The notes under the pieces were generated by a model, which saw only the letters and a list, made by a program, of their open reading frames with translations, searched no databases and was not told the DNA's origin. A stretch of DNA of 64,000 bases, from contig URMF01000009.1 of the NCBI GenBank assembly GCA_900548855.1, positions 1-64,000 on the forward strand, in the 5' to 3' direction. The stretch's first letter is position 1. Every line of letters begins with the position of its first letter. The position numbers and the translations under genes are program-made. The DNA comes from an uncultured Eubacteriales bacterium. GTDB taxonomy: Bacteria > Bacillota > Clostridia > Lachnospirales > Lachnospiraceae. This document shows, piece after piece, positions 7,586-16,482 of this stretch.

Positions 7586-7945
7586 ATGATAAAAATATTA
7601 ATTGTAGATGATTCAAGAACATCGAGAAAGATACTAAAGGGAATATTGGAGAACGCAGGTTATGAAGTAATTGGAGAAGCAACCAATGGACAGGAAGGCT
7701 ATGACAGATATGTTGAATTAAAGCCAGATGTTGTGACAATGGATATCACGATGCCAGTGCTGGACGGAATCGAAGCACTTAAGAAGATTAAGGGTGAGTA
7801 TCCGGATGCAAAGGTTATTATGGTTACTGCCGCAGGGCAGAAAACCAAGATAGTAGAAGCTGTTCAAAACGGAGCAAACGAGTTTGTTTCGAAACCATTT
7901 GAGCCGGAGCAGTTAAAGGCAATTATTGATAAAGTAGCCGAGTGA
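7586..7945 (+). CDS. cheY: CheY-type single-domain response regulator
   Basis: This is a stand-alone receiver domain of 119 residues. The acidic pocket (DD at 8-9), phospho-acceptor D53 in TMDITMP, T81 and K103 in SKPF are all present, so it should accept phosphate. There is no output domain, as in CheY, which carries the signal from CheA to the flagellar motor. It is 92 bases after the CheX-like gene, which may be its phosphatase. GGGAGG precedes the ATG. No other chemotaxis gene is in the window, so it could serve another partner. Confidence 0.88.
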   Translation: MIKILIVDDSRTSRKILKGILENAGYEVIGEATNGQEGYDRYVELKPDVVTMDITMPVLDGIEALKKIKGEYPDAKVIMVTAAGQKTKIVEAVQNGANEFVSKPFEPEQLKAIIDKVAE

Positions 7946-7974
7946 CAGATATAAGCTTATATTTATGTAGAATG

Positions 7975-8006
7975 AAAGGTTTTCTCTTCTTTGGGAAGAC
8001 CTTTTT
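7975..8006 (+). terminator. Intrinsic terminator after cheY
   Basis: AAAGGTTTTC (7975-7984) pairs with GAAGACCTTT (7995-8004) with one G-T pair, and a run of five Ts follows. Confidence 0.8.
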
Positions 8007-8042
8007 CTTTGGGAAAATCATACAGAAAAGGGTGAAGAATGT

Positions 8043-8071
8043 TTGACTTCACTTTCAAGTTATTATATAGT
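8043..8071 (+). promoter_or_regulatory. purL promoter
   Basis: TTGACT (8043-8048) and TATAGT (8066-8071) are separated by 17 bases, 48 bases before the purL start. The leader is too short to hold a purine riboswitch and shows none of its conserved bases. Confidence 0.65.
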
Positions 8072-8118
8072 ATTATTTATGATTAATAAATAATGTGGTG
8101 ATACTTTAGGAGGATAAT

Positions 8119-11100
8119 ATGAGTAAGGTCAAGAGAGTATACGTTGAGAAGAAGCCCGAATATGCTGTTAAGGCGAAGGAATTGTTTGAGGAAATGACAG
8201 AATATTTGGATTTGGATATCGAAAAGGTCAGGATACTGATTCGCTATGATGTGGAGAATGTATCTGATAAGACGTATGAAAGGGCATTAAAGACTGTATT
8301 TTCTGAGCCGCCGGTAGATTATGTGTATGAAACGACATTCCCTGTGGAAGCAGGAGACAGAGTATTTTCTGTAGAAGCCCTGCCGGGACAGTTTGACCAG
8401 AGGGCAGATTCGGCAGAGCAATGTGTGAAGCTTTTGAACGAAAAAGAAGAAGCCGTTATCCGTTGTGCTACAACCTATGTAATTACAGGCAGAATCAGTG
8501 ATGCAGAATTTGATAAAATTAAGGCATATTGTATCAATCCGGTGGATTCCCGGGAGACCGATGATAAGCGGATACCAGAAACCTTAATTCAGCAGTTTGA
8601 GGAACCGGCTGATGTGGAGATTTTTGATGGATTTAAGGATATGCCGGAAAACAGCCTGAAGGAGTTGTATGATTCTTTGGGACTTGCCATGACATTTAAG
8701 GATTTTCTCCATATACAAAATTACTTTAAAAATGAGGAAAACAGAGACCCGTCCGTGACAGAGATTCGTGTATTAGATACTTACTGGTCTGACCATTGCC
8801 GTCATACCACATTTGCTACAGAGCTTACCAATGTGACCTTTGAGGATGGATTTTACAGAAAGCCTATTGAGGATACTTATAACCAGTATTTGGCAGACAG
8901 AGAAATATTGTATAAGGGGCGGGATGATAAATTTGTATGTCTGATGGATATTGCATTGATGGCAATGAAAAAACTTCGTGCAGAGGGAAAACTTCAGGAG
9001 ATGGAGGTATCTGATGAAATTAATGCCTGTTCTATTGAAGTTCCGGTTGCCATTGACGGAGAAGAGGTTATGTATTTAATCCAGTTTAAGAATGAGACCC
9101 ATAATCATCCAACGGAGATTGAGCCTTTTGGTGGTGCTGCTACCTGTTTAGGCGGCTGTATCCGTGACCCGTTGTCAGGACGTTCTTATGTGTACCAGGC
9201 TATGCGTGTAACCGGTGCAGCGGATCCGACCAAGGCCCTTTCCGAAACTCTGGAGGGCAAGCTTCCACAGAGAAAATTAGTCACCACTGCAGCACAGGGA
9301 TACAGTTCTTACGGTAATCAGATTGGACTTGCAACAGGATTAGTAAATGAAGTATATCACCCGAATTATGTGGCAAAGCGTATGGAGATTGGCGCAGTGG
9401 TTGCCGCTGCTCCAAAGAAGAATGTAAAGCGTTTAACCTCTGACCCGGGAAATGTTATTATTTTGATTGGAGGAAGAACCGGACGTGACGGTATCGGTGG
9501 TGCAACGGGAAGTTCTAAGAAGCACACCACAAAGTCTATTGACACCTGTGGTTCTGAAGTGCAGAAGGGTAATCCGCCTACGGAGAGAAAGATTCAGAGA
9601 TTATTTAGAAGAGAAGAGGTTGCCAGTATTATTCGTAAGTGTAATGATTTTGGTGCAGGCGGTGTCAGTGTTGCTATTGGTGAGCTGGCAGATGGACTTA
9701 TCATTGACCTTGATAAGGTGCCGAAGAAATATGCTGGTCTCGACGGTACAGAGATTGCTATTTCTGAATCCCAGGAGAGAATGGCAGTGGTTGTAGATAA
9801 AGAAAATGTAGAGAAAATGCTAGGCTACTGCGAAGAGGAGAATTTAGAAGCGGTGGTAGTAGCTGAGGTAACCGAAAGCCCACGTCTTGTGATGTCCTGG
9901 AGAGGCAGAGAAATCGTAAATATTGCAAGAAGCTTTATTGATACGAATGGAGCACATCAGGAAAGTGATGTGACGGTTTCTATGCCGGATAAGGATGCGG
10001 ATTATTTTGATGGGAAGGCTGATTTTTCAGATGTGAAGAAGACATGGCTGGATACATTAAGTGATTTGAATGTCTGTTCACAAAAGGGTCTTGTGGAGAT
10101 GTTTGACAGTTCCATTGGAGCCGGTACTGTGGTTATGCCATATGGTGGAAAATACCAGTTATCTCCAACACAGACTATGATTGCAAAACTGCCGTTAGAT
10201 AAGGGGAAATGTGATACAGTAACTATGATGTCCTATGGCTTAGACCCGTATTTACTGAGTTGGTCGCCATATCACGGTGCTATTTATTCCGTTGTACATT
10301 CCGTGGCTAAAATTGCTGCTTCCGGCGGTGACTGGAAGAAAATTTACTTTACCTTCCAGGAATATTTTAAGCGTTTAGGTGATGATTCCAAGCGATGGGG
10401 TGAGCCTATGGCTGCATTGCTGGGAGCTTACTCTGCACAGATGGGATTCGGACTTGCTTCGATTGGTGGAAAGGATTCTATGTCCGGTTCTTTTAATGAT
10501 ATTGATGTACCACCTACCCTCTGTTCTTTTGCAATTGACGTGGCAAAGACAGGAGATGTAGTGACCTCTGAGTTTAAGGGTGCAGGCAATGTGATTGTTA
10601 AGATTAATATTAAGAGAGATGAATATGGACTTCCGGATTATGAGGATATGAAGAAGACATATTCTGCGCTCTATGAGGATATGCAGGCAGGAAAGATTCT
10701 GTCCGCTTATGCAGTCGGCTTTGGCGGTATTGTAGAAGCGGTATCGAAAATGGGATTTGGTAATGGAATTGGTGCGGTTGTTGATTCCTCTGTATCAGAG
10801 TCACAGATGTTACAAAAGGATTATGGTGCAATTATCTGTGAGGTGAAGGAAACAGATACGGATAGCTTAACTGTTTCAGCAGTATGCATTGGACATACAA
10901 CAGAGAATGGAAGCTTCCGTTATCAGGATGTAGATATTACAATGGAAGAGGCGCTGGCAGCATGGATGGGAACGCTGGAAAAGGTATTCCCAACCTCCTC
11001 TAATGTGAAACAGGAAGCGGTAAGAGCAGATATTTACAATACATCAGATATTTATGTATGCAAAAATAAGGTAGCAAAACCAAAGGTATTTATTCCGGTA

Positions 11101-11874
11101 TTCCCAGGTACCAACTGTGAGTATGATTCCACAAGAGCCTTTGAGCGTGCCGGTGCCAATGTGGAGACTATAGTATTTAAGAATATGACAGAGAACAATA
11201 TTTTGGATTCTGTGGAGGCGTTTACTAAAGCAATTTCTCAGGCGCAGATTATCATGTTTCCTGGTGGATTTTCAGCAGGTGATGAACCGGAGGGTTCTGC
11301 GAAGTTCTTTGCTACGGCATTTCGAAATGCAAAGCTAAAGGATGAGATAATGAAGCTGCTTGAGGAGAGAGATGGTTTGGCACTGGGTATCTGTAATGGT
11401 TTCCAGGCTCTAATTAAGCTTGGTCTTGTACCGTATGGAAAAATCACCTCGCAGAAGGAGGATTCTCCGACTCTTACAATGAACAGCATTGGACGTCACC
11501 AGTCTAAGATGGTTTATACAAAGGTTGTTACAAACAAGAGTCCATGGTTACAGAAGGCAAAATTGGGCGGTGTTTATACCGTGCCAATTTCCCATGGTGA
11601 GGGTCGTTTTGTGGCAGGTAAAGAGTGGATTGATAAATTGTTTGCAAACGGTCAGGTTGCGACCCAGTATGTTGATATTCATGGCAATCCGACTATGGAT
11701 GAGAACTATAACGTAAATGGTTCCTATGCGGCAATTGAGGGTATTACCAGCCCGGATGGGCGTATTCTGGGCAAGATGGCGCATTCAGAGCGAAGAGATG
11801 ATTCGGTGGCAGTCAATATTTATGGAGACCAGAATCAGTTAATCTTTGAATCCGGTGTAGAATATTTCAAATAA
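8119..11874 (+). CDS. purL: Phosphoribosylformylglycinamidine synthase (PurL, single chain)
   Basis: This catalyses the ATP- and glutamine-dependent conversion of FGAR to FGAM in purine synthesis. At 1251 residues it is the long form in which PurS-like, synthetase and glutamine amidotransferase parts are one chain, unlike the purS/purL/purQ split of Bacillus. The N-terminal PurS-like part is followed by two synthetase halves (TYWSDHCRHTTF and NETHNHPTEIEPFGG in the first, GGKDSMSG in the second). The amidotransferase starts near FPGTNCEYDS; the nucleophile is C1092 in LGICNGFQ and the other triad residues are H1222 and E1224 in AHSER. It has its own promoter. No other purine gene adjoins it. 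A structured repeat element follows immediately. Confidence 0.97.
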   Translation: MSKVKRVYVEKKPEYAVKAKELFEEMTEYLDLDIEKVRILIRYDVENVSDKTYERALKTVFSEPPVDYVYETTFPVEAGDRVFSVEALPGQFDQRADSAEQCVKLLNEKEEAVIRCATTYVITGRISDAEFDKIKAYCINPVDSRETDDKRIPETLIQQFEEPADVEIFDGFKDMPENSLKELYDSLGLAMTFKDFLHIQNYFKNEENRDPSVTEIRVLDTYWSDHCRHTTFATELTNVTFEDGFYRKPIEDTYNQYLADREILYKGRDDKFVCLMDIALMAMKKLRAEGKLQEMEVSDEINACSIEVPVAIDGEEVMYLIQFKNETHNHPTEIEPFGGAATCLGGCIRDPLSGRSYVYQAMRVTGAADPTKALSETLEGKLPQRKLVTTAAQGYSSYGNQIGLATGLVNEVYHPNYVAKRMEIGAVVAAAPKKNVKRLTSDPGNVIILIGGRTGRDGIGGATGSSKKHTTKSIDTCGSEVQKGNPPTERKIQRLFRREEVASIIRKCNDFGAGGVSVAIGELADGLIIDLDKVPKKYAGLDGTEIAISESQERMAVVVDKENVEKMLGYCEEENLEAVVVAEVTESPRLVMSWRGREIVNIARSFIDTNGAHQESDVTVSMPDKDADYFDGKADFSDVKKTWLDTLSDLNVCSQKGLVEMFDSSIGAGTVVMPYGGKYQLSPTQTMIAKLPLDKGKCDTVTMMSYGLDPYLLSWSPYHGAIYSVVHSVAKIAASGGDWKKIYFTFQEYFKRLGDDSKRWGEPMAALLGAYSAQMGFGLASIGGKDSMSGSFNDIDVPPTLCSFAIDVAKTGDVVTSEFKGAGNVIVKINIKRDEYGLPDYEDMKKTYSALYEDMQAGKILSAYAVGFGGIVEAVSKMGFGNGIGAVVDSSVSESQMLQKDYGAIICEVKETDTDSLTVSAVCIGHTTENGSFRYQDVDITMEEALAAWMGTLEKVFPTSSNVKQEAVRADIYNTSDIYVCKNKVAKPKVFIPVFPGTNCEYDSTRAFERAGANVETIVFKNMTENNILDSVEAFTKAISQAQIIMFPGGFSAGDEPEGSAKFFATAFRNAKLKDEIMKLLEERDGLALGICNGFQALIKLGLVPYGKITSQKEDSPTLTMNSIGRHQSKMVYTKVVTNKSPWLQKAKLGGVYTVPISHGEGRFVAGKEWIDKLFANGQVATQYVDIHGNPTMDENYNVNGSYAAIEGITSPDGRILGKMAHSERRDDSVAVNIYGDQNQLIFESGVEYFK

Positions 11875-11881
11875 TGAGACA

Positions 11882-12084
11882 TGCGTAAGATAGAGGAAAT
11901 AAGAATGTGATATGCTTGCATATCAGCAGACTTATTTCCTCTATCTTACATAGGGCGAAGCCCGAAACCGAGATGGAGCGGAGCGGAATCGAGGTGCATG
12001 TCGGAGTGGCGAAGCCCGAAACCGATGCCTGAATACTTAGCGAGGCGGAGCAGAGCTTAGTAGGAAGGTATGCAGAGCAGATGG
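11882..12084 (+). repeat. Structured intergenic element, copy A
   Basis: This 203-base element begins eight bases after purL and ends about 29 bases before nnr. A 19-base arm (11885-11903) is perfectly complementary to 11931-11949, and inside the loop TGATATGC-TT-GCATATCA forms a second perfect hairpin (11908-11925). Next come a GGGC-GAA-GCCC mini-hairpin, the block GAGATGGAGCG, a second GGCGAAGCCCGAAACCGA-type block, and a 3' stem ATGCCT/AGGTAT enclosing CTTAGC/GCTTAG. Copy B at 18481 has the same layout with an unrelated long-stem sequence. It could be a structured leader RNA of nnr, an independent RNA, or a small mobile element. No protein is encoded. Confidence 0.8.
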
Positions 12085-12112
12085 GGTGTGGGATATAGCA
12101 GGAGGATAATAT

Positions 12113-13597
12113 ATGCAATATATTGTTACAAAAAAGGAAATGCAGGCGATTGATACTTATACAATTGATAAAATCGGGATTCCTGCCGAAGTGTTGATGG
12201 AACGGGCGGCAATGCAGGTGGTGAAACAGATTGAAAAGGTCAATACTACAAGAGGAAGAGTTCTAATTGCGGTGGAAGGCGGGAATAACGGCGGTGATGG
12301 GCTGGCTGTGGGAAGAATCCTGCTGGAACGGGGATATAATGTGGATATTTTTTATGTGGGCTCGGTGGCAAGGGTGTCTTCGCAATTCCAGCTTCAGCGC
12401 AATATTCTGCGTCATATGGGAATCCGTCTGCGTAAAGCAATTCCCAATAAGGACTATAGTGTGGTGGTAGATGGAATTTTTGGTGTGGGACTTTCTAGAC
12501 CTGTTGAAGGGGTGGCAAAGAAGGCAATTGAGTTGTTGAATCAGATAGATGCGATTAAGATTGCCATAGATGTGCCTTCCGGTATAGATGCCACAACAGG
12601 AGAGATTCTTGGGATGGCATTTCATGCCGATTATACGGTGACCTTCGGCTTGAGAAAGTTAGGAATGTTTTTTTCTGACGGAATTGATTATTGCGGAAAG
12701 CTTGTCTGTGCTGGTATTGGATTTCCAAATAATGCCATTGAACAGGTGAAGCCGAAGATTTATGCGTATGATTCCACTGATATGAGCAAGCTTCCCAAAA
12801 GAATAGATAACTCCAACAAGGGAACCTATGGAAAAGTAGCGGTGATTGCAGGGAGCAAAAATATGTCAGGCGCGGCATTTTTATGTGGAAAGGCAGCATA
12901 TAGGACGGGAACCGGACTGGTAAAGATATATACTCATGAAAGCAACCGGATGATTATTCAGTCCCAGCTTCCGGAGGCAGTTATGATGACCTACCATGAT
13001 TATGAAGGAGCGCTTTCCTGTATTGAAGATGCAATGAAATGGGCAACCGTTATAGTGGTAGGTCCGGGACTTGGGGTGGATATTACATCAGAACGGATGC
13101 TTTATGAGCTGTTAATGAATGCAGAGGTACCTCTTGTTGTAGACGCAGATGCATTGAATATTTTGTCCAATAATATTGAACTATTAAACACGGCATCCGT
13201 GTCTATTATTATGACACCTCATATGAAAGAGATGAGCCGGTTAATCGGTAAAACTGTGCCAGAGATTGCAGAAAACCGTTTTGAGACAGCAAGAAAGTTC
13301 GCAAAAAAAATGGGAGTTACTTTGGTGCTGAAGGATGCAAAGTCCATTGTGACAAATGGGGGGGAACAAACCTATATGAGCCTGGCAGGCAATAATGGAA
13401 TGTCTACAGGAGGCTCCGGGGATGTACTCTCCGGAATTATCGCAGGAATGATAGCAGGGGGATTGTCACTTGCAGAGGCAGCAAAAATGGGAACCTATGT
13501 ACATTGCCAGGCGGGTGACAGGGCAGCAGAGAAAAAAGGGAAATATGCGATGCTGGCATCCGATATTATAGAATGCTTAGGTGATGTAATGAGATAG
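12113..13597 (+). CDS. nnr: Bifunctional NAD(P)HX epimerase / dehydratase
   Basis: This repairs damaged nicotinamide cofactors. The N-terminal YjeF-type domain (about 1-210) epimerises R- and S-NAD(P)HX; it has VEGGNNGGDGL, where the substrate is bound, and VDGIFGVGLSRPV. The C-terminal ribokinase-like domain (about 225-490) is the ADP- or ATP-dependent S-NAD(P)HX dehydratase, with VVGPGLG, VVDADALN and the nucleotide-site NGMSTGGSGDVLSG. At 494 residues it is full length for the fused form. AGGAGGATAATAT precedes the ATG. It is followed by alr after 52 bases, a common clostridial order. The long leader upstream is structured element A. Confidence 0.95.
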   Translation: MQYIVTKKEMQAIDTYTIDKIGIPAEVLMERAAMQVVKQIEKVNTTRGRVLIAVEGGNNGGDGLAVGRILLERGYNVDIFYVGSVARVSSQFQLQRNILRHMGIRLRKAIPNKDYSVVVDGIFGVGLSRPVEGVAKKAIELLNQIDAIKIAIDVPSGIDATTGEILGMAFHADYTVTFGLRKLGMFFSDGIDYCGKLVCAGIGFPNNAIEQVKPKIYAYDSTDMSKLPKRIDNSNKGTYGKVAVIAGSKNMSGAAFLCGKAAYRTGTGLVKIYTHESNRMIIQSQLPEAVMMTYHDYEGALSCIEDAMKWATVIVVGPGLGVDITSERMLYELLMNAEVPLVVDADALNILSNNIELLNTASVSIIMTPHMKEMSRLIGKTVPEIAENRFETARKFAKKMGVTLVLKDAKSIVTNGGEQTYMSLAGNNGMSTGGSGDVLSGIIAGMIAGGLSLAEAAKMGTYVHCQAGDRAAEKKGKYAMLASDIIECLGDVMR

Positions 13598-13649
13598 TAT
13601 GAAAATAGGCTGGAATAAATGGATGGCATTTTAAGGAGGCATACAAACA

Positions 13650-14813
13650 ATGGGTAAATATTACCGGATTCAGGCTGATATTAGTCTGGATGCCATAAGA
13701 AAAAATATTGAGATTATGCGAGGCTGTATACCAGAGGGAAAGAAGCTTCTGGCAGTGGTCAAAGCAAATGCCTATGGGCATGGTGCAATAGAGGTGGCAG
13801 AGGCATTAGAGGATTTGGCAGATTATTTTGGCGTTGCCTGCATTGACGAAGCAATTGAACTGAGAAGGGCAGGAGTTGATAAACCGATATTGATATTAGG
13901 GATGACAGACGAAAGCCTTTTTTCAGACCTTATAAAATATGATATTATCCAGACGGTTTTTACCTATAAACAGGCTAAGGCATTATCAGAGACTGCCGGC
14001 AGACTTGGCGGTACGGGGAAACTGCACATTAAGATTGATACCGGAATGAACCGTATTGGTTTTTCCTGTACAAGGGAAAGTGTTTCGGAAATAGTGGCTA
14101 TTTCAAAGCTTTCCAATCTGGATATGGAGGGAATTTTTACGCATTATTTTAAGGCAGATGAAAAGGATAAAGCTTCGGCAAACTATCAGCTGGCTTCCTT
14201 TACCCAGATGATAAACTGGTTAGAGGAGGAGGGAATTATATTTGCTATCCGGCATATTTCTAACAGTGCAGGAATAATGGAAATGCCCAATGATATCTAT
14301 GATATGGTGCGTTCCGGTATCGCTACTTATGGACTTTACCCATCAGAGGAGATGAATAAGGAGGCTTGTATTTTATATCCGGCTATGGAATTAAAAAGCC
14401 ATATCATGAATGTAAAAATGGTAAAAAAAGGGCAGACTGTTGGTTATGGCGGAACCTATACGCTTTTGGAGGATAAAAAAATTGCAACTATAGGGGTGGG
14501 CTATGCCGACGGTTATCCAAGGGCACTGTCGAATCAGGGCAGAATGCTGTTACATGGACAGTATGTGCCTATTGTGGGGCGTGTCTGTATGGACCAGACT
14601 ATGGTCGATGTGAGTAAAATATCCGATGTCCAGATTGGAGACGAGGTGGTGCTGGTAGGAAAACAGGGAGATAACTATATAAGTGTGGAAGAACTGGCGG
14701 GAATGTCAGCCAGCTTTAATTATGAATTTGTCTGTGATGTAAACCGTCGGGTACCAAGAATATTTTACCGGGATGGCAGGATTGCCGGTGAGAAGAATTA
14801 CCTGTTAGATTAG
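13650..14813 (+). CDS. alr: Alanine racemase
   Basis: This PLP enzyme converts L- to D-alanine for peptidoglycan. The PLP lysine is K38 in VVKANAYGHG. The barrel continues through HIKIDTGMNRIGF, and the C-terminal domain carries VGYGGTYTL with the second catalytic tyrosine nearby, then GVGYADGYPRALSNQG and GRVCMDQTMVD. At 387 residues it is the usual size. AAGGAGG is ahead of the ATG. It sits between nnr and a mazF-type gene, as alr lies beside ndoA in many Firmicutes. Confidence 0.96.
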   Translation: MGKYYRIQADISLDAIRKNIEIMRGCIPEGKKLLAVVKANAYGHGAIEVAEALEDLADYFGVACIDEAIELRRAGVDKPILILGMTDESLFSDLIKYDIIQTVFTYKQAKALSETAGRLGGTGKLHIKIDTGMNRIGFSCTRESVSEIVAISKLSNLDMEGIFTHYFKADEKDKASANYQLASFTQMINWLEEEGIIFAIRHISNSAGIMEMPNDIYDMVRSGIATYGLYPSEEMNKEACILYPAMELKSHIMNVKMVKKGQTVGYGGTYTLLEDKKIATIGVGYADGYPRALSNQGRMLLHGQYVPIVGRVCMDQTMVDVSKISDVQIGDEVVLVGKQGDNYISVEELAGMSASFNYEFVCDVNRRVPRIFYRDGRIAGEKNYLLD

Positions 14814-14996
14814 GGGACGGGATAATTTCCAGACTGAAATCCAAATAATACACCGCACAAACTGAATAGACTTGGAATACAATGGTAATACTTAGAATAC
14901 CTGATGAGAAAAGAAAGACAGAAAACATTGACAGATACATTACATATTCAATGTGTACATGAAAAATCAGGAATTTGTAAATGGAGAGTGATACCA

Positions 14997-15338
14997 TTGC
15001 TTGTAACAAGAGGTGACATTTATTATGCAGATTTAAGACCCGTTGTGGGTTCGGAGCAGGGAGGGGTCAGACCTGTACTGATTATACAGAATGAAGCAGG
15101 AAACAGATATAGTTCTACTGTTATTTGTGCAGCCATTACCAGCAGACAGAATAAAGCTAAGATTCCAACCCATGTGGAGCTTGCAGCAAATCGTTGTAAT
15201 ATTGCAAAAGATTCTGTGATTTTATTAGAACAGGTGCGGACAATTGACAAGCAGCGTCTGAGAGAGAAGGTATGTCATTTGGATGATGAAATTATGGGAA
15301 ACGTCAACCAGGCATTAAAGATTAGTTTGTCACTGTAA
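14997..15338 (+). CDS. MazF/PemK-type mRNA endoribonuclease (EndoA family)
   Basis: This is a 113-residue toxin of the MazF/PemK fold. The N-terminus [30 protein letters not shown] is the family signature: the RGDIY/ADL strand, the loop with SEQGG and [19 protein letters not shown] and [13 protein letters not shown] complete the fold. MazF-type proteins cut single-stranded mRNA at short motifs. The frame extends to an ATG at 14904, but the start is almost surely TTG 14997, with GGAGAG at 14983-14988. In Bacillus the antitoxin gene lies between alr and ndoA; here the 183 bases between alr and this gene hold no antitoxin-like frame, so the toxin looks solitary. Confidence 0.9.
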   Translation: MLVTRGDIYYADLRPVVGSEQGGVRPVLIIQNEAGNRYSSTVICAAITSRQNKAKIPTHVELAANRCNIAKDSVILLEQVRTIDKQRLREKVCHLDDEIMGNVNQALKISLSL

Positions 15339-15367
15339 ACAATAAATTAGGAAAATATGAAAATATG

Positions 15368-15396
15368 TTGACCGATGAAAAAAATAGTGTTATATT
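15368..15396 (+). promoter_or_regulatory. Promoter for the CBS protein gene
   Basis: TTGACC (15368-15373) and TATATT (15391-15396) are 17 bases apart, 38 bases before the ATG at 15435. Confidence 0.65.
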
Positions 15397-15434
15397 TCAT
15401 AGACAAACGGTAAAGAAAAGAGGGAATTTAATAT

Positions 15435-16292
15435 ATGGCAATGAATGGGCCCAGTAACCTTAAAGCATTTTTTAATAAAAAAAATAGTGAAGAACAGGCA
15501 GATGCAGTAGAGGAAGAGATATTATCAATTATCGAGGAAGGTCATGAACAGGGAGCAATCCAGCCGGATGAGGCAGAATTAATTACAAATGTATTTGCGT
15601 TTGGCGATAAAGAAGCAAGGGACGTTATGACCCCAAGGCAGAAAATGGTCTGTATTGAGGCAGATTTGGATATACAGGAAGCATTGGAGGTTATGCTGGC
15701 AAATAGCTATTCCAGATATCCGGTTTTTGAGGAGGATGTGGATAATATTCTTGGAATTTTACATATAAAAGATGCAGTGGCTGCTTATATGCAGGATGCG
15801 AGACAGAATGTAAGAAAAGTTGTAAGTGAGCCATTTTATGTCCATCCGACCCAGAAGATTAGTAAATTATTTAACGATATGCAGGCAAGTAAAAACCATA
15901 TGGCTATTGTTGTGGATGAATATGGTCAGACCGAGGGAATTGTTGCCATGGAGGATATCTTAGAGGTGATTGTGGGGGATATCTTAGATGAGCATGATGA
16001 AGAAGAGATTGATATTATGGAGCTTGCTGCTGGAGACGGATATATTGTAAGAGGAAGTACAGAGCTTGAAGAATTAGAAGACTTGTTCGATATACGGTTT
16101 CCGGAGGAGGATATTGATACCGTAAATGGATTCATGCTTTACGAATATGGCAGACTTCCGGAGGAACAGGACAATATTCAGATAGCTTACCAGGGATTTC
16201 TTTTTGAGGCACTGGAACGGGAGGACCGGATGGTTAAAAAGGTCCGGATTCGAAAGGTTTCGGAGACGGAAAACGCAGAAGAAAAGCAATAG
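15435..16292 (+). CDS. Soluble CorC/HlyC-type CBS-pair protein
   Basis: This 285-residue protein has the CBS-CBS-CorC_HlyC arrangement without the membrane DUF21 domain. The first CBS follows RDVMTPRQKMV (about residues 60-120), the second runs to about 185 with VVDEYGQTEGIVAMEDILE, and the CorC_HlyC domain (about 200-275) has VRGSTELEEL and VNGFMLYEYGRLP. E. coli CorC has the same layout and is tied to magnesium and cobalt efflux; other members carry the label hemolysin or gliding-motility protein. CBS pairs usually bind adenine nucleotides. The exact role here is unknown. It has its own promoter and a terminator followed by repeat copy 2. Confidence 0.88.
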   Translation: MAMNGPSNLKAFFNKKNSEEQADAVEEEILSIIEEGHEQGAIQPDEAELITNVFAFGDKEARDVMTPRQKMVCIEADLDIQEALEVMLANSYSRYPVFEEDVDNILGILHIKDAVAAYMQDARQNVRKVVSEPFYVHPTQKISKLFNDMQASKNHMAIVVDEYGQTEGIVAMEDILEVIVGDILDEHDEEEIDIMELAAGDGYIVRGSTELEELEDLFDIRFPEEDIDTVNGFMLYEYGRLPEEQDNIQIAYQGFLFEALEREDRMVKKVRIRKVSETENAEEKQ

Positions 16293-16324
16293 AGTAAATG
16301 ATAGGGATTGACATCATGTAGAAG

Positions 16325-16358
16325 GAATGTATTTTCGGATGGAAATACATTCTTTTAT
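16325..16358 (+). terminator. Intrinsic terminator after the CBS protein gene
   Basis: GAATGTATTT (16325-16334) is perfectly complementary to AAATACATTC (16343-16352), followed by TTTTATT. Confidence 0.82.
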
Positions 16359-16359
16359 T

Positions 16360-16404
16360 GTGTGCAAGCATATGAGAAAATGGTTCAGTCAACCATTTTT
16401 GAGT
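16360..16404 (+). repeat. Post-terminator repeat, copy 2 of 6
   Basis: GTGTGCAAGCATATGAG precedes AAAATGGTT-CAGTC-AACCATTTT and TGAGT. The loop has C where copy 1 has G, so the inner pair is lost but the outer nine-base stem is kept. Confidence 0.85.
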
Positions 16405-16420
16405 GGAAATAAATTTTGTA

Positions 16421-16465
16421 TTGACAAAATTGTACTAATGTATTATTGTATTATACATATAATAC
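16421..16465 (+). promoter_or_regulatory. Promoter and palindromic operator of the gntR-ABC operon
   Basis: TTGACA (16421-16426) and TATTGT (16444-16449) are 17 bases apart. Overlapping the -10 box and start point is a perfect palindrome, GTATTATA-CA-TATAATAC (16448-16465). A GntR-family gene begins 18 bases downstream, so this is probably its autoregulatory operator. Confidence 0.65.
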
Positions 16466-16482
16466 ATGAAAGGAGGAGTTGG

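Noticed and set aside
8011..8118. Possible purine riboswitch ahead of purL
   Set aside because: The leader after the promoter is only about 45 bases and lacks the conserved riboswitch junction sequences.
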